Source: CAZCVI01 sp964502145 | GTDB taxonomy: Bacteria; Acidobacteriota; Aminicenantia; UBA2199 | Length of the DNA: 64,000 nucleotides | Direction of reading: 5' to 3' | Assembly (NCBI GenBank): GCA_964502145.1 | Contig: CAZCVI010000003.1 | Span: 170,727-234,726, forward strand | Part shown: positions 23,732-33,329 of the stretch, one piece after another | Layout: each line of letters starts with the position of its first letter | How positions within the stretch are numbered: the first letter of the stretch is position 1 | Made by a program: the position numbers and the translations under genes | Notes under the pieces: model-generated | The model's database searches: none | What the model was told of the DNA's origin: nothing | Seen by the model: the letters and a program-made list of their open reading frames with translations, nothing else

Positions 23732-25387
23732 TTAATGAGTTTCTTCTAATTCGCCTTTGACGGGCCTAACTTTGAAGTGTTCCCCTTTTTCTTGGACAAT
23801 TTTTTCATACCAAGCTTTGGGGTAACCGGGATGGGTGACTTTGTTTAATTCTGTCTTGACATTCCCGTCCAAATACTTGTAGATCAAAAACTCGCCCAAT
23901 TTTTTCCACCGTTTGACCACATCTTCACCCTGTTTGACAGAGTATTCAGTAAGATAATTCCTGGCCAGTTCAGGGGCTTTTTCATAGAGACTAAGGGCAG
24001 CTTTTTCCACTTCGGGTTGGGCGGCGAAAAAGCCACCTTCCAATTCCCGTTGTACAACCTGAACATCCTTGATCATATCACTATAGCGGGAATAAGTATA
24101 ATTGGCCACGAAATTAAACACCCAAAAAGCGGAATCCCAGGTAAACTGGTAAAAAGAACCTGTGCCCACGGCAAAACTTTTGGGCACTTCACGAATACCA
24201 CAGTACATAGGCACATAAACGGTACTGTAAGTATCGTCAACACCAAACCAAAGCACACCACCAATAGGACCGGGTAACCAGGACCGAGATTGGGCTACAA
24301 AAGAAAAACCAGTCTGCTGGGTAGATGTAGCACGTTCATTGGTATAGCTTACTTTTTCTTCCTCGTTGATCTTCCAAGTCAAAGGTCGCCAACGGTAAGG
24401 CAAGCAATACGGACCAGCCCCGATATCTTTGGTCATATCCAGATCAGTTCCTTCAAAATGGTCCCTCATTAATTCCATGACATCGTGGACGGATAATTTT
24501 TTATCCGGTTTGATCCAGAGTGGTAAACGTTCAGCCTCGGCATTTCCCTTGATATATTCAGGTGAAAGTTTTAAGGAAGGGGCTGCTCGATTGAACATGC
24601 TCCACACCCGGGCTTCACAGGCACGCAAACCACCAAAACTCATGGGCGCGTATGTATCGGCAAAACGAAACTCTTCATCTTTACCGGTAAAATATCCCAT
24701 TTCCCTGGCAAAAGTGATCACATCTTTGGCATAGAGGCAGTTTTTGGGATCATTGAGCGGGAATGTGGCGATACGGGCCTGGTTGGCATGACCACAAATA
24801 TAACCATCTGGGACACGTAAGGCCACCCAAACGGCGCCTTTCTGTTTTTTTCCCTTGGAGATCATTTCCATGATCCAGACTTCATTGGGATCGGAAATGG
24901 AAAACGACTCGCCGGAACTATAATACCCGTATTCCTCCATCAAACTAGAAATAACGGTAATGGCTTCCCGGGCAGTTTTAGCACGTTGTAAAGCAATATA
25001 CATCAAACTACCATAATCCATAACCGCGGTGGGGTCTCTTAATTCCTCGCGCCCGCCATAGGTGGTTTCACCGATAGAAACCTGGTGTTCATTCATATTA
25101 CCCACTACAGAATACGTGTGGGCAACCTGTTTGATCTGACCCAGATATTTACCAGAATCCCAATCGTAAATATTCAGCGGAGAACCTGCCATGTGATCAC
25201 TGGCCTTGGTATAATATAGCTCTCCATACAACACGTGGGAATCGGCAGAATAAGTGATCATAACGGAACCATCGGCAGATGCACCTTTGGTAATTAAATA
25301 ATTGGTACAAGCCTGCAACGGGGATGAAACTAAAAACATAGCCAAAACCAGGCCAAAAACGAAAATGAATACTGATTTGTTCATCAT
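23732..25387 (-). CDS. C69-family dipeptidase (secreted)
   Basis: A 551-residue Ntn-hydrolase-fold dipeptidase of family C69 (PepD-like). The signal peptide is residues 1-26 and the predicted mature N-terminus is Cys27 in QACTNYLITKGASADGS, which serves as the catalytic nucleophile after cleavage. Further family landmarks are VVGNMNEHQVSIGETTYGGREEL, EYGYYSSGESFSISDPNEVWIMEM and GLRACEARVWSMFN. AGGAGGAG precedes the start. It probably cleaves dipeptides in the periplasm, supplying amino acids. The genes around it do not form an obvious pathway. The hairpin at 23684-23720 likely ends the transcript. The 250 bases upstream (25388-25638) hold no gene. Confidence 0.9.
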   Translation of the reverse strand: MMNKSVFIFVFGLVLAMFLVSSPLQACTNYLITKGASADGSVMITYSADSHVLYGELYYTKASDHMAGSPLNIYDWDSGKYLGQIKQVAHTYSVVGNMNEHQVSIGETTYGGREELRDPTAVMDYGSLMYIALQRAKTAREAITVISSLMEEYGYYSSGESFSISDPNEVWIMEMISKGKKQKGAVWVALRVPDGYICGHANQARIATFPLNDPKNCLYAKDVITFAREMGYFTGKDEEFRFADTYAPMSFGGLRACEARVWSMFNRAAPSLKLSPEYIKGNAEAERLPLWIKPDKKLSVHDVMELMRDHFEGTDLDMTKDIGAGPYCLPYRWRPLTWKINEEEKVSYTNERATSTQQTGFSFVAQSRSWLPGPIGGVLWFGVDDTYSTVYVPMYCGIREVPKSFAVGTGSFYQFTWDSAFWVFNFVANYTYSRYSDMIKDVQVVQRELEGGFFAAQPEVEKAALSLYEKAPELARNYLTEYSVKQGEDVVKRWKKLGEFLIYKYLDGNVKTELNKVTHPGYPKAWYEKIVQEKGEHFKVRPVKGELEETH

Positions 25388-25638
25388 ACTGTATACTCCT
25401 CCTGATTAGTGATACCACACCTGTTTTTTTTATAGTGCAGAGATGCGGCGATAATTCTCTGTGTGATTAGCAATTGATTTTTTGTCATTTCATATTGTAT
25501 AAAAAAGCAGGCACGATGTCAATACAAGATAAAACAACTATCGGGGAAAAAAATAGTGGAGACATTGCGTACAAGGTCGCTACTCAGGTTAAACGGGAAG
25601 AAATCCTTTCTACTTCTCCGGTGAATGGAACACTTAAT

Positions 25639-27447
25639 TTATTTATAAACAGAGGGGTTTTCTTCCACGGTTAAGGAGAGGGCGTTCTTCAGGAGGCCAG
25701 CCAGTGATTCTATCTTGCTTTTTAAATCATGAATCTGGTTGCGGTTCCCTTCTAATTCATGTGCCAGTTGGTCCACTGTTTCCCGATGTGTCGCTTCCAT
25801 CTCATCCATCATCTGCCGGCTTCTGGCCCATTCTTTTTCAAAAGAGGCGATCTGCTCGGCCAACATGACCTTTTCCTCTGCCAGGGTGGACACGGTACGA
25901 TTAAGGGAATCCTCTCGTTTCTTTAACTCTTCTTTCTCGGTGTTAATCATTTGACCCGATTGACTCAGAGTTTCGATTTCATTGCGAAGTTCAGTTTCCC
26001 GGCGTTTGGTTTCTTCCTGAAATTTCCTTAAACTCTGAATGAGCCGCTCCTCTTTCTGCTTGAATTCGGAATTCAAGCGATCTTCAGTTTGCTGGATCAA
26101 TTTATCGGATTTTTCTTGCAGATGCTTTTCAAACTCGTGGTTCATCGCGACCATTTCCCGTTCTTTATCGGTCAAACGGTTGGCTATGTCGGTAATCTGG
26201 GTTTCCAGGAGGTTTTTCTCTGCCGCTATACTTGTTAATTGGAGATCCAATTGTTTGACTTGTTGCTGGAGTCCGTCTGTTTCATTCACTGCCTGTGCCA
26301 ACTGCTGCTCCAGAGTCTCAACCTGTTGCAATAACCGGTTATTCTCTAGTTGCAACTGCCCGGACTTTTCTGTTCTATTTTCGATTTGGGCTTCCAATTC
26401 CGATTTTTCCAAAGAAAGCGTTTCTAATTTAGTAGTGAGTCCGGATTCTTTTCGTTCAAGTTCCCTACGATCCTGGTGCAACTGGCCTAGAATTTCATCC
26501 AATTGGTTTTTTAATTGCCGGTTTTCCTCGTGGGCCGTTGTGGTATCAGCCTGTAATGATTCGGCTTTTGCTATCCATTTTTTATTTTCCGTTCTTAGGA
26601 ATTCATTTTGCCGTTCGAGTGATATCACCTGGTTTTCCAATTCCCGGTCACCGCGACTAACGGGAGCAGCAACAGGGGATTCCTGTTGTTTAGTGTGGGA
26701 GGTTCGAGGAGATTCAAGGAAGGAATCATCAAATTTAGCATCCAGTCCAAATTCGGCTTCCAAGTCTGATTCGGCATGATCGTCCAGGTTGGACCGGGGA
26801 ATTGTGCCAGGTCCATCCTGCCGGGTTTCCATCAAATCTTCACCAAAAGGATTGGTGGATTCCTTATCGTCTTTTTCAACCGCTTGCTGTGGGAAGGATT
26901 CTTCCTCTATCTCCTCTGACCCGCCCCGCACCAGCCGGTCGATATTGTCATCGGAAAAGTTGTCATCTTCGTCATCCATGGATTCGCCAAATTCGACGAA
27001 GCCCTCGACCTTGGCCTCTACCTTAGGAGGAACAAATTCCAAAAGGGTATCGGTTTCATCACTTTTGACTACATCTTCCAGCTTAAGATACTGAAAAATG
27101 AGTTCTTTTAATTGATCATTGGAAACAGGTTTTTTAAAATATCCGTTGGCTTTATAATTAATTTTCTCATACTGTTTACGTACCCTTTCGGACTGGTCGG
27201 AGTAAGTCACCAGCAGGGGTAAACTATTGGTTACAGTGATTCTTTTCAACAAGTCGCGCATCACAAAATCGTTAAGGTCTTCGATTTCAAGGTCCAAAAA
27301 AACCAGTTGTGGTTTATCGGTGGACAGGATTGAAAAGATTTCCATCCCGGAAGAATAAAAACTTAACTCCACTTGATCGGGTGGACAGAGAGCATGAATC
27401 TGAGCCTGAAAGTCTAAATCGGTATCAACTACAAATAGTTTTTTCAT
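25639..27447 (-). CDS. Receiver domain plus long coiled coil (FrzS-like architecture)
   Basis: A 602-residue protein. The N-terminal receiver (1-125) keeps the phosphorylation set: Asp8/Asp10, Asp52 in LVFLDLEIED, Thr81 and Lys106 in YFKKPVS. An acidic, low-complexity linker rich in Asp/Glu/Ser (about 125-265) follows, then a continuous Glu/Gln/Leu/Lys heptad coiled coil from about 270 to 590 (ENQVISLERQNEFLRTENKK onward). This layout matches receiver-coiled-coil proteins such as FrzS that localise to poles or filaments. No effector domain is present. The start has only a weak ribosome site and lies just downstream of a 14-bp tandem repeat. Function in polarity, motility or scaffolding is inference. 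Confidence 0.85.
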   Translation of the reverse strand: MKKLFVVDTDLDFQAQIHALCPPDQVELSFYSSGMEIFSILSTDKPQLVFLDLEIEDLNDFVMRDLLKRITVTNSLPLLVTYSDQSERVRKQYEKINYKANGYFKKPVSNDQLKELIFQYLKLEDVVKSDETDTLLEFVPPKVEAKVEGFVEFGESMDDEDDNFSDDNIDRLVRGGSEEIEEESFPQQAVEKDDKESTNPFGEDLMETRQDGPGTIPRSNLDDHAESDLEAEFGLDAKFDDSFLESPRTSHTKQQESPVAAPVSRGDRELENQVISLERQNEFLRTENKKWIAKAESLQADTTTAHEENRQLKNQLDEILGQLHQDRRELERKESGLTTKLETLSLEKSELEAQIENRTEKSGQLQLENNRLLQQVETLEQQLAQAVNETDGLQQQVKQLDLQLTSIAAEKNLLETQITDIANRLTDKEREMVAMNHEFEKHLQEKSDKLIQQTEDRLNSEFKQKEERLIQSLRKFQEETKRRETELRNEIETLSQSGQMINTEKEELKKREDSLNRTVSTLAEEKVMLAEQIASFEKEWARSRQMMDEMEATHRETVDQLAHELEGNRNQIHDLKSKIESLAGLLKNALSLTVEENPSVYK

Positions 27448-27486
27448 TGTCTTTCAACGGATTTTAATTTCCATGTTATATTCCAG

Positions 27487-27540
27487 TTATAATTATCATG
27501 TTACAATTATCATGTTACAATTATCATGTTTTAATTATCG
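27487..27540. repeat. 14-bp tandem repeat TTACAATTATCATG, about 3.8 copies
   Basis: Units at 27487-27500, 27501-27514 and 27515-27528, and a partial copy to 27540. The array lies between the stop of the 27554 gene and the start of the receiver-coiled-coil gene, in the latter's 5' region. Copy-number change could alter its expression. Confidence 0.8.
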
Positions 27541-27553
27541 TTTCAAAGGGAAT

Positions 27554-28372
27554 TTATTCGGATATCCCTTTAAGATAGGATTTGGCCACTTTAAGTCCTT
27601 CTTCGGTGACGATGAATCTCCGTTTGGATTGTTTGGAATCGTCCCCCTCTTTTTGGACATATTGCAACCAGGGTGGGTTTTTCTTAAACAAGCTAGCGAG
27701 AGCTGTCGTAATATTAGCCACACCGTACCCCATTTTTTTCAAACGGGAATTAACATCATAACTGCCAATTTCAGTAAAATTCAGTTTCTCTTGTAAAAAA
27801 GCAGCCGCCAGTAATATCCGGGAGGATACAGTTTTAGTATTAGAGGACAAGAACAAATTTTCAATCGTCTTATACCGCTTCAATCCGAACCCCTTGGTGG
27901 AGAGTGACTTTTCGTCGATATATTCTTTCCCTTCCCTCAGGGCTTGAAGTCTCAAGTCTACTTCGCTTAACTCCACTTTATCCTCTTCATCGTCGCCAGA
28001 GGATTTTCCTTCTGCCAAGGATTGGGGTTCTTCAGTTTCGTCCACTTTTTTTGCGACAGGTTCTGGTTTAAGTGGGGTTTTGACCACTCTTTTTTTTCTC
28101 GTTTTCTTTCCCACTATCTCTTCAATTTTTGGTTCTGCTTTCGGTTCTGGTTTGGTTTCTACTTTTGGTTCTGCTGGTGGTTCCGCTTTTACTTCTACTT
28201 TGGCAGTTTCGCGAACAACAGGAACAGTAGCAATCATAGCCATGGTTTTTTCTTCATCCAAGTCGAACTTACTGATCAGCCAGTTAAATAAACGCTTCAT
28301 TTGCAGGCTGTCAAGTCCCTTCATGGCTTCATAAACATTACTCATTGCACTTATTTCAGGGTCATTAATCAT
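27554..28372 (-). CDS. Unknown protein with Pro/Glu/Lys linker and C-terminal helical domain
   Basis: 272 residues from MINDPEISAM; GAGGTG six bases before this ATG decides the start over an ATG 12 bases earlier. The N-terminal ~50 residues are helical (LDSLQMKRLFNWLISKFDLDEEK). A low-complexity linker of Ala/Pro/Glu/Val/Lys repeats (about 60-95) and a basic patch (GKKTRKKRVVK) follow. An acidic stretch and a C-terminal ~110-residue helical region with winged-helix feel (SRLKKMGYGVANITTALASLF, RRFIVTEEGLKVAKSYL) close the protein. A good promoter lies at 28418-28446. I do not recognise the family. DNA binding by the basic patch and C-terminal region is a guess. It is likely cotranscribed with the receiver-coiled-coil gene. 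Confidence 0.75.
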   Translation of the reverse strand: MINDPEISAMSNVYEAMKGLDSLQMKRLFNWLISKFDLDEEKTMAMIATVPVVRETAKVEVKAEPPAEPKVETKPEPKAEPKIEEIVGKKTRKKRVVKTPLKPEPVAKKVDETEEPQSLAEGKSSGDDEEDKVELSEVDLRLQALREGKEYIDEKSLSTKGFGLKRYKTIENLFLSSNTKTVSSRILLAAAFLQEKLNFTEIGSYDVNSRLKKMGYGVANITTALASLFKKNPPWLQYVQKEGDDSKQSKRRFIVTEEGLKVAKSYLKGISE

Positions 28373-28417
28373 AATACACCTCATTTTAACTTATTGGATT
28401 TTTATTATATTTGTTTA

Positions 28418-28446
28418 ACTTTAGCACAAATAAAATTGAATGTCAA
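28418..28446 (-). promoter_or_regulatory. Promoter of the 27554 gene
   Basis: On the minus strand, consensus TTGACA, a 17-base spacer and TAAAGT, with the -10 ending about 46 bases before the start codon. Confidence 0.65.
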
Positions 28447-28557
28447 TGAAATGTTTAATAACTTTTTTATGGTTAGGTTCAAGTTTACCGCGAGGGCCTC
28501 ATTTCTGAACGCCTCTCTCTATAATATCTCTAATTAGAATAACCTGCGACCTGAGCA

Positions 28558-29637
28558 TTAAAAATTCTTATCCACGATATCCGGGTTTTTACGGATAAAA
28601 TCAATGGCTTGGTCATCAGTATACGAGCCGCTTTGAATTAACCAATGTAAAGTGACTTGCCCTAACTGGGTATAAGGAAGATATGCCTTGGAAAAAGATA
28701 TCCCATTTTTTTCAGCATAAGCGGCGGACTCCTCGATTTCGGCAGCTATTTTAAGCAATTGCTGTTGGTAGACTGCGGCGGCTTCTGGTTTACTGTAATA
28801 CTCGTCGGCCTGGTACTTCTTGGGCAGTCGCAACCATAAATTCTGAATGATCCGGATGGGATTGTCATCGATGATAATAATTTTGGAAAGAGTGCTGTCC
28901 ATAAAAGACAAATCCTTTGCAGGAATCACGATGGGGTTGTTTAATGGCTTTCCGCTCTGTACCCACTCCTCCTTGCCTTGCAAGATAAGATAGTTATTGG
29001 TAAGGATGCCGTCCACAAAAGTATCTAATTTCTGTTCATCAATAGTCACCGTATTGACAATTTTCCAAACGGCTTCGTCGGTATTGGCAGAGTAAATTAC
29101 TACCAGTCCCCCCAGCTTTTTAATAGTCTTCATTATCTCTTGCCAACCGGGAGCCATACTGATGCCACGTGTGCCATCGGAAAAAACAATTTTATAATCA
29201 TAATAGGCGCTGCCCTCTTTCCAGCGAGTATAGTATTGCTGTAAAATGGTTTCATCCACATCAAAAACCACGATGAAAGGGGCGTTTTTTAATTTTTCAG
29301 GGTCCAACCTGCTTTCAAAACGATTTTCCCGTACCCGGTCCAAAGCCTGGGTAAAAGCATTCTGCGCGGGAACCCCACCAGCAGTTAAATCGCGGAAATG
29401 GTTCTGCAACTCCACGGCTTGAAGACGAGTCAAATTCAATGTTTCTACCAGCGCTGACATCTTAAAGTAACTCATGTCACCCAGGTCGGTTTTGGCATAC
29501 TTGTTGGTCCAGGAAGGTAGCGGAATCAAAGTGAAATCTTTATAATTATAGGCAACCTTGGCCCCGGCGCAACCGGTTGCGGCCACAATACAAGCCATAC
29601 ATAATAATGCGGTTAATACCACTCTTTTTTGCGTCAT
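28558..29637 (-). CDS. HAD-superfamily acid phosphatase-like lipoprotein
   Basis: A 359-residue lipoprotein: the lipobox AATGC places the lipidated Cys at residue 23. The HAD nucleophile motif is FDVDET (Asp126, Asp128). Later HAD motifs are VVIYSANTDEAVW (motif II, Ser/Asn region) and the acidic motif IIIIDDNP. The N-terminal part resembles class C acid phosphatase/e(P4)-type surface phosphatases, which dephosphorylate small phosphomonoesters outside the cytoplasm. An unusual C-terminal ~70 residues (helical, Ala/Glu rich, then TLHWLIQSGSYTDDQAIDFI) extend beyond the core. AAGGAG precedes the ATG, and a promoter lies at 29699-29728. It is divergent from the hybrid kinase gene. Confidence 0.8.
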   Translation of the reverse strand: MTQKRVVLTALLCMACIVAATGCAGAKVAYNYKDFTLIPLPSWTNKYAKTDLGDMSYFKMSALVETLNLTRLQAVELQNHFRDLTAGGVPAQNAFTQALDRVRENRFESRLDPEKLKNAPFIVVFDVDETILQQYYTRWKEGSAYYDYKIVFSDGTRGISMAPGWQEIMKTIKKLGGLVVIYSANTDEAVWKIVNTVTIDEQKLDTFVDGILTNNYLILQGKEEWVQSGKPLNNPIVIPAKDLSFMDSTLSKIIIIDDNPIRIIQNLWLRLPKKYQADEYYSKPEAAAVYQQQLLKIAAEIEESAAYAEKNGISFSKAYLPYTQLGQVTLHWLIQSGSYTDDQAIDFIRKNPDIVDKNF

Positions 29638-29698
29638 TTTATACTCCTTTCTTTGTTCGTTCTTTTTCTGGCTTTGTGCTATTTTTCTTCATGATTCT

Positions 29699-29728
29699 AT
29701 TTTACAAAACTCAGCAGGTGATTTGCAA
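29699..29728 (-). promoter_or_regulatory. Promoter of the HAD phosphatase gene
   Basis: On the minus strand, TTGCAA, an 18-base spacer and TAAAAT, located 62-91 bases before the ATG. Confidence 0.5.
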
Positions 29729-29836
29729 GAGATATTAAAAAATAATTAAAAATAATTTGGTAATAAATGAGCCTCCTAGGACAAGAGGTTCTCTTTTTTT
29801 TGGACAGGGAAAAATAGTATAAGTGATACTTTTTTG

Positions 29837-29865
29837 TTGAAATTCATTTCTATTTCCATTACAAT
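29837..29865 (+). promoter_or_regulatory. Promoter of the hybrid kinase gene at 29985
   Basis: TTGAAA, a 17-base spacer and TACAAT, leaving a leader of about 110 bases before the ATG at 29985. Confidence 0.55.
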
Positions 29866-29984
29866 AAATAGATGATAAAATATTATGCTTATGCTTCTTT
29901 TTCAGAAAACCGATACTATGATGGCGGACGAGGTTTATACTATTCTGCCAATTGTATGACATCATTGGCAAGGAGAAAATAATA

Positions 29985-32900
29985 ATGTCCTTCTATATCA
30001 ACCCTCCGGCTCTGGTCAATATCACGGAACTGATCCTCTCATCAATTATTTTTATTTATCTGTGGAGACTCCGGGAAAAATCGGCATCAACGAAACTGAT
30101 GTGTGCATTTTTCGGGGGATTGAGCTTGTTTTTTGTGGCCTTCGTTTTTTTTAACGTCTCGCTCCCGTCCATGAGTCTCTGGAGATACCCTCCCTTATAC
30201 ATCAGCATTCTGGGCACCATGATCTTTCTACTGCAATTTACCTATTCATACCCAGATTCTTTGGAATCACAGCGGCTCGAAGCGAAAATTGTACTGCTTA
30301 TATCGCTGGTTGCCCTAGTTTTAGGCGTGGTGATCTCGATCATATTCATTACCCAAACCACTTCTGGCACGTCGAAACCCTTACCATTTTTTTTCCCCTT
30401 ATCTGCACTGGTATCAGTGGAATTAATCTGGTGCGTGTCCGTACTATTACGCCGCAGTATTCTTTTAAGCGAAAAAAGGTCGGGTCGGAAGGATAAGGAT
30501 GCCACCGGCGCCCGTGCCTTTGCACTTCTGCTTTGTCTTCCGCTGCTTATGGCCTTCATGACCTCCTTACGGGATAGCGGGGTTTTACCTAGTCCCCTGG
30601 TCAATTCGATTTTACCCATCGGTATCCAAATATTTCTTTTTGCTTTCGTGGTGGTTTATCTCAACCATTCTCGCGAATCGGGCAGTTTTATGGTTAAGAC
30701 CATGGGCACTTCCCTGGTGGTGGTACTAACTTTTATAGGCGCCGTGGGTTACCTGGTTTTCCCCCTCTGGGACAACACATTTCACAGCGATGGATTAATC
30801 GAAGAAACCCGGACCATTCGTTTTTCTCCGCAACCACAGGGTAAGGGGTACAATATTGCTACGATTCCCTCGCTTTTTGACGGGGATTATACCCGTGGCG
30901 TCAAATTAAAACTAACCAACGAAAACGATGTCCCCTGTGATTTAAACTTCCCCTTTCCTTACGCGGGCCAACCAAGGAAAAAAGTATACATTGATAAAAA
31001 CGGTCGGGTTACCTTTGCGGGGTCGATCAAGGCTTCAGCCTTCTGGAATAATTATCAGGCTGGGATAGCGCCGCTGTGGGGTTCGTTTACTATTCCGGGG
31101 GGAAAAACATCAGGCATTTATAAGAATACGGCACCGGGGCGAATTACTATTACCTGGGCCAATCTGCTGGAATCGGTTACCCATAGGTATCGCACGGCGC
31201 AATTAACGCTTAAAAGCGACGGGACTATCGAATTCAGTTATTTAAATGTGAAAGGCACACGGCTTTATGGCCTGGGACTATTTTCCGGGGCCGGGAACAA
31301 TCATAAAAAAGAAATCAAGTTTAGTCGCGACCTGCCTTACTCTTCGTCATCTGCGGCGGTGATTGAAAATTTTTACACGTATTACTGCCAGTATATTCAT
31401 GACCGGATGTTCCCTCTGGCTCTGGCCATTGTTTTTGCCACGTTGCTGATCCTGGTAATTTTCCCGTTTTTTTTCAAAGCCAATCTGCTACTGCCGCTAC
31501 AATCATTGCAGGAAGGCATGAAACAAGTGAAACAAGGGAAACTGTCAACCACGATACCGGTGCGTTTTAACGATGAAGTGGGAAGCCTGACAGAATCCTT
31601 CAACCATATGGTACAATCTTTAAAAGAGGCGAAAGACGGGTGGTTGACTGCGGTAAAGTCCAAGGATAAATTGTTGTTGCTCAATACTGCTATTTTGGAC
31701 ACAGCGGCAGAAGGCATTATTACCCTGGACGCGGCGGGGAACATCCTCTCCTTTAATAAAGCGGCGGAGAACATGTTTGATTACAGCCGCGAAGAAGTCT
31801 ATGGTCAACCCGATCATATCCTTTTAATAAAGAAGAATCAGTCGCCCATGGGATTTCTGGATCATTACCATACATCGGGGCATAAAACGCGGTTCGGTGT
31901 CGACCACCAGCTTCATGGTCAACGCAGGGATGGTTCTTTTTTCCCCTTGGAGTTTGCCATCAGTGTCACTGATTCCGAAGAGGGTCAAATTTACACGGTG
32001 ATGTTGCACGATTTGACCGAGCATCAGCGGATGACAGCAGAAAAAATAAAGTTGGAAGAACAACTGCACCAATCACAAAAACTGGAAACCATTGGCACAT
32101 TGGCCGGTGGTATTGCCCATGATTTCAACAATATTCTCACGCCTATTATCGGGTATGCCGAGATGTCATTGGATTCCATCCCACCCAACAACGAGGTGAG
32201 TGGTTATGTTCAAAACATTCTTAAATCCTGTTACCGGGCCAGAGACTTGGTCAAGCAAATACTTACCTTCAGTCGTAAAAACGAACTGGCTTTTAAACTA
32301 GTGGAACTGTATCCGATTGTTAAAGGTGTGCTTGGTCTGTTACGCGCCTCCACCCCGTCCACCATCGCGTTCAACCTGAATTTGAGTCCCGATTGTGGTT
32401 CTATTTTCGGAGATCAGACGCAGATTGAGCAAGTGTTGTTGAACCTATGTACCAATGCCACCCAGGCCATGCTGCCTGCGGGAGGTACACTAACTGTGGA
32501 GTTGCAAACAATCGTTGTAACAGAAGCACTGGCCACACTATGTCCGGCTTTGAAGCAGGATAATTACATCCTGCTCCAGGTCAGTGACACGGGTACTGGA
32601 ATAGACACGGGAACAATGAAGCATATTTTCGAACCGTTTTTTACCACCAAGCCGGTCGGTCAGGGCACAGGATTGGGATTGGCAATGGTGCAGGGGATCG
32701 TTGAAAAGCACTGGGGCGCGGTGCGGGTGGAGAGCGAACCCGGAAAAGGCAGTTCTTTTTCCGTCTATTTTCCTGCCATCTTGATGACGGTTATTGAAAA
32801 GGAGATGGAGGAAGAAAAAATCAGCACGGGCAATGAATCTATTTTGTTGGTTGATGATGAAGAGATTATAGTGGAGATGTATAAAGAATTACTGCAACGG

Positions 32901-33200
32901 GCCGGGTACAAAGTAACAGCGGAAACGTGTAGTAGGAAAACACTGGAGCTCTTTCGCGCACAACCGGATAGTTTTGATCTCCTGATCACTGACAATACTA
33001 TGCCGGAACTGACTGGCATACAATTGGCCAAAGAGATATTGGCTATCCGTCCCAACATGCCGATCATTCTCTTCACCGGCAATTACGACATCCTGTCGGC
33101 GGAAACCTGCAAACAACAGGGGATTACCAAACTACTGGGCAAACCTGTTTTTTTCCGCACCCTCACCCAAGCTATCCGCCAAGCACTGACGAAGCAGTAA
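29985..33200 (+). CDS. Hybrid sensor histidine kinase with 7TM-like region and nidogen-like sensor
   Basis: 1071 residues from MSFYINPPAL, chosen because AGGAG precedes it. The N-terminus has about seven hydrophobic helices (10-250) and then an extracytoplasmic beta-rich region (about 290-465; FPFPYAGQPRKKVYIDKNGR, GIAPLWGSFTIPGG, GRITITWANLLESV) that resembles a nidogen-like NIDO fold. A further TM (about 485-507), a HAMP linker, PAS (about 560-680), HisKA with His712 in GGIAHDFNNIL, HATPase_c with GTGLGLAMVQGI, and a C-terminal receiver with Asp1003 (LLITDNTMPE) follow. Phosphotransfer from His712 to Asp1003 is expected. No separate output regulator is adjacent. Pairing a 7TM region with a NIDO-like domain is uncommon. 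Confidence 0.9.
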   Translation: MSFYINPPALVNITELILSSIIFIYLWRLREKSASTKLMCAFFGGLSLFFVAFVFFNVSLPSMSLWRYPPLYISILGTMIFLLQFTYSYPDSLESQRLEAKIVLLISLVALVLGVVISIIFITQTTSGTSKPLPFFFPLSALVSVELIWCVSVLLRRSILLSEKRSGRKDKDATGARAFALLLCLPLLMAFMTSLRDSGVLPSPLVNSILPIGIQIFLFAFVVVYLNHSRESGSFMVKTMGTSLVVVLTFIGAVGYLVFPLWDNTFHSDGLIEETRTIRFSPQPQGKGYNIATIPSLFDGDYTRGVKLKLTNENDVPCDLNFPFPYAGQPRKKVYIDKNGRVTFAGSIKASAFWNNYQAGIAPLWGSFTIPGGKTSGIYKNTAPGRITITWANLLESVTHRYRTAQLTLKSDGTIEFSYLNVKGTRLYGLGLFSGAGNNHKKEIKFSRDLPYSSSSAAVIENFYTYYCQYIHDRMFPLALAIVFATLLILVIFPFFFKANLLLPLQSLQEGMKQVKQGKLSTTIPVRFNDEVGSLTESFNHMVQSLKEAKDGWLTAVKSKDKLLLLNTAILDTAAEGIITLDAAGNILSFNKAAENMFDYSREEVYGQPDHILLIKKNQSPMGFLDHYHTSGHKTRFGVDHQLHGQRRDGSFFPLEFAISVTDSEEGQIYTVMLHDLTEHQRMTAEKIKLEEQLHQSQKLETIGTLAGGIAHDFNNILTPIIGYAEMSLDSIPPNNEVSGYVQNILKSCYRARDLVKQILTFSRKNELAFKLVELYPIVKGVLGLLRASTPSTIAFNLNLSPDCGSIFGDQTQIEQVLLNLCTNATQAMLPAGGTLTVELQTIVVTEALATLCPALKQDNYILLQVSDTGTGIDTGTMKHIFEPFFTTKPVGQGTGLGLAMVQGIVEKHWGAVRVESEPGKGSSFSVYFPAILMTVIEKEMEEEKISTGNESILLVDDEEIIVEMYKELLQRAGYKVTAETCSRKTLELFRAQPDSFDLLITDNTMPELTGIQLAKEILAIRPNMPIILFTGNYDILSAETCKQQGITKLLGKPVFFRTLTQAIRQALTKQ

Positions 33201-33266
33201 AAAAATTTCGCTTTGTGCTCCCTCCTGCACGCCTTTCCTGCGCCCAAAATAATACATTTGTTGTGG

Positions 33267-33329
33267 GTCCACACTGTCCATATTGTCCATATCGTCCATA
33301 TCGTCCACTTTGTCCACATCGTCCATGTT
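33267..33329. repeat. Seven 9-bp GTCC-type repeats (element D, half site)
   Basis: Units GTCCACACT, GTCCATATT, GTCCATATC (twice), GTCCACTTT, GTCCACATC and GTCCATGTT. They are followed by TTTTCAAGAATCAGATAGTGG, matching the right flank of element B at 60395. Only the GTCC half is present. It lies just after the hybrid kinase stop. Confidence 0.8.

Noticed and set aside
25388..25638. 66-codon ORF at 25474-25674
   Set aside because: Its end is antisense to the receiver-coiled-coil gene and there is no ribosome site; the stretch more likely holds the dipeptidase promoter region.
26039..26779. 246-codon Ser/Cys/Phe-rich ORF
   Set aside because: It is antisense to the coiled-coil gene; the composition reflects reversed Glu/Lys/Gln codons.
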